Assembly: GCA_030609215.1 (NCBI GenBank)
Contig: JAUWCR010000065.1
Coordinates: 1-7,135, forward strand
Direction of reading: 5' to 3'
From: Actinomycetes bacterium
Lineage (GTDB): Bacteria; Actinomycetota; Humimicrobiia; Humimicrobiales; Humimicrobiaceae
DNA: 7,135 bases
The stretch's first letter is position 1, and each line of letters opens with the position of its first letter. This document shows positions 5,853 through 7,135 of this stretch, piece by piece. The position numbers and the translations under genes are program-made. The notes below the pieces were generated by a model. It saw nothing but the letters and a program-made list of their open reading frames with translations, did not search any database and was not told where the DNA came from.

Positions 5853-6119
5853 ATGTCAAGGCAAACAAAAATTATAAATATGTCCCTTCCTAAAGATCTG
5901 TACTCAGACCTAGAAAAAATTTCAACAAACAGAGGGGTTTCCAGAAGTCAAATATTAAAAGAAGCTCTGGATAGATATATTGATGACCAGAAAAGATGGA
6001 CACAGATTAGAAAATGGGGAGAAGAAACAGCAACCAAACTAGGAATAAAAGACGAAGACGACATAGAAAGAATAAGAGATGAATATTGGGATGATAAACA
6101 GAAAAAGTTAAAAGAATAA
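5853..6119 (+). CDS. CopG-like ribbon-helix-helix antitoxin
   Basis: This 88-residue protein has the ribbon-helix-helix layout: a strand TKIINMSLP (5-13), helix A (about 13-26), the turn RGVSRSQ and helix B ILKEALDRYIDD (34-45). The GVSRSQILKEAL segment is typical of CopG/Arc-type DNA-binding antitoxins. The highly charged tail (46-88, with KWGEETATKLGIKDEDDIERIRDE) is the pattern that usually wraps the partner PIN toxin. It is expected to bind its own promoter as a dimer and to neutralise the toxin. One base separates its TAA from the toxin ATG, so the two form an operon. It is not closely similar to the DUF6364-like antitoxin at 3690, so the two modules are unlikely to be a recent duplication. 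Confidence 0.87.
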   Translation: MSRQTKIINMSLPKDLYSDLEKISTNRGVSRSQILKEALDRYIDDQKRWTQIRKWGEETATKLGIKDEDDIERIRDEYWDDKQKKLKE

Positions 6120-6120
6120 A

Positions 6121-6531
6121 ATGTTAAAAGTGGTCTGTGATACAAATATATTCATATCTGCAATCTTGTTCGGAGGTAAACCAGAATTAATAATCAGGCA
6201 TTCAAAAAGTAAAAAAATAGAAATTTTAGTCTCTGAAGATATATTAGCTGAATTGTCCGGTATTTTAAAAAGGAAATTTCACTGGAATGACTTGCAGATA
6301 ATGCATACTACTGACAGCATTAGAAAAAATACTACATTAATTACTCCTAAACAAACTATTAATATTATAAAAAAGCACGACTCTGACAACCGTATTTTAG
6401 AATGTGCAGTTGAAGGTAATGCTAGCTACATTATCTCCGGAGATAAAAATCATCTGCAGCCGTTGAATGAATATAGGGGAATAAAAATTACATCTCCTTC
6501 AAAGTTTTTAAAAGAGTTTGTAAAAATTTAA
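6121..6531 (+). CDS. PIN-family toxin (COG1569/TIGR00305-like, second module)
   Basis: This 136-residue PIN-domain protein resembles the family annotated as putative toxin of a type II system, PIN family. It should be a metal-dependent RNase held inactive by the preceding antitoxin. The four expected acidic residues are present: D7 in VVCDTNIFISAILFGG, E44 in SEDILAELSGILKRKF, D89 in HDSDNRILECAVEG and D108 in YIISGDKNHL. The final ITSPSKFLKEF is the family's usual C-terminal strand and helix. The ATG follows the antitoxin stop by one base without a clear ribosome site, consistent with coupled translation. Full length, no sign of inactivation. Its stop lies only 12 bp from the end of the convergent membrane-protein gene. 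Confidence 0.9.
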   Translation: MLKVVCDTNIFISAILFGGKPELIIRHSKSKKIEILVSEDILAELSGILKRKFHWNDLQIMHTTDSIRKNTTLITPKQTINIIKKHDSDNRILECAVEGNASYIISGDKNHLQPLNEYRGIKITSPSKFLKEFVKI

Positions 6532-6543
6532 GGTAGGCAGCCG

Positions 6544-7135
6544 TCATACAATCCTAAATTTCCTATATGAAACAAAAGCCACAATATAAATAAGGGCAGC
6601 AATACCAATAACAATTGAGAAACCAAAATGTATGGCAATTATTACTGCTACTATGGATCCCACAACCGAGCAGCATCCATTAACAGCCCAGAGCCACGGA
6701 ATAATTTCTCCCCTTGCCTCTTTAGCTTTTGACAATCCTGTTGGAAAAGGAATACCCATAAAAAACCCAAGCGGTATCACAAGAAGAGTTGTGTAAATAA
6801 ACCTCTGCCACAGTACCTTGGAAATTATAAAACTGCAGACATAATTAAAGCTCAAAATAAATACCGCAATATAGGCTACTATTGCTATAACAACCCATTT
6901 TAAATTTATTCTACAGCGGCTGCTAAGGAAAGCACCTATACCAGCTGAAATCATCAAGCTAAAAAACACCAGTGCAAATGAATATGCAGGCTTCCCCAAA
7001 ATTAATATAAATTTCTGTATAAGAGGAATTTCTATAAAGAAATATCCAAACCCGAGACAGAAGAAATAAATTAAAAACCACCTATCTCTTTTTATGCTTA
7101 TATTTACCCTTTTTATTTTAAGTGGGAGAATTATT
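6544..7135 (-). CDS. Membrane half of a spermidine-synthase-like protein (N-terminus beyond window)
   Basis: The frame stays open from the TGA at 6544-6546 to the right edge, giving 197 residues; a TTG at 6999 is internal and not a start. The protein has about five or six hydrophobic membrane helices. The visible order is a cytoplasmic-looking basic stretch (KIKRVNISIKRDR), then WFLIYFFCLGFGYFFIEIPL, QKFILILGKPAYSFALVFFS, a helix ending in SSRCRIN, then PLGFFMGIPFPTGL, IPWLWAVNGCCSVVGS and a last helix before the basic tail YRKFRIV. The EIPLIQKF...LGKP, MGIPFPTGL and WAVNG...SVVGS motifs are those of the transmembrane segment in large spermidine-synthase-like proteins, where a SAM-methyltransferase-type fold is joined to membrane helices. 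Which part of the full protein lies off-window, and whether it makes polyamines, cannot be seen. No terminator is evident between it and the convergent toxin gene. Confidence 0.8.
   Translation of the reverse strand, partial: IILPLKIKRVNISIKRDRWFLIYFFCLGFGYFFIEIPLIQKFILILGKPAYSFALVFFSLMISAGIGAFLSSRCRINLKWVVIAIVAYIAVFILSFNYVCSFIISKVLWQRFIYTTLLVIPLGFFMGIPFPTGLSKAKEARGEIIPWLWAVNGCCSVVGSIVAVIIAIHFGFSIVIGIAALIYIVAFVSYRKFRIV

Noticed and set aside
5948..6145. Minus-strand open frame over the CopG-like antitoxin
   Set aside because: Antisense to a clear ribbon-helix-helix gene; no supporting signal.

Overview
This is a 7.1 kb AT-rich chromosomal window, most likely from an uncultivated anaerobic bacterium. 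Shine-Dalgarno sites (GGAGG), -35/-10 promoters, lipoprotein signal peptides and many ATA/AGA codons point to Bacteria. Secreted lipoproteins with PKD-like domains suggest a lineage such as an Actinomycetota, Chloroflexota or Atribacterota relative, but the sequence alone does not settle the phylum. No rRNA, tRNA, CRISPR array, integrase or transposase was found.

Left arm (1-2312, minus strand): a small double zinc-ribbon protein (2312-1845) is followed by a large exported lipoprotein (1778 to beyond the left edge). The lipoprotein carries seven LVIVD-type repeats that probably form a beta-propeller, then a PKD-like domain, then the start of a further domain cut by the window edge. A 244 bp divergent region (2313-2556) holds promoters and an 18 bp operator-like dyad. 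It separates this pair from a plus-strand membrane-anchored protein-L-isoaspartate O-methyltransferase (pcm, 2557-3309).

Middle (3310-5852): after pcm come a stretch of probably decayed coding sequence, a DUF6364-like antitoxin with a PIN toxin, and a second lipoprotein (acidic linker, PKD-like domain, DNRLRE-like beta-sandwich). Directly after it lies a near-identical copy of the 3' end of pcm, without the rest of the gene. The roughly 2.3 kb toxin-antitoxin/lipoprotein block is therefore bracketed by two direct copies of the pcm tail, the most striking structural feature here. A perfect 26 bp palindrome follows.

Right arm (5788-7135): a second, unrelated toxin-antitoxin pair (CopG-like RHH antitoxin and TIGR00305-like PIN toxin) sits behind a near-consensus promoter. 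It converges on a minus-strand partial gene for the membrane half of a spermidine-synthase-like protein that runs off the right edge.

No single pathway ties these genes together. The window looks like an accessory region in which toxin-antitoxin cassettes and surface lipoproteins were inserted beside housekeeping-type genes.
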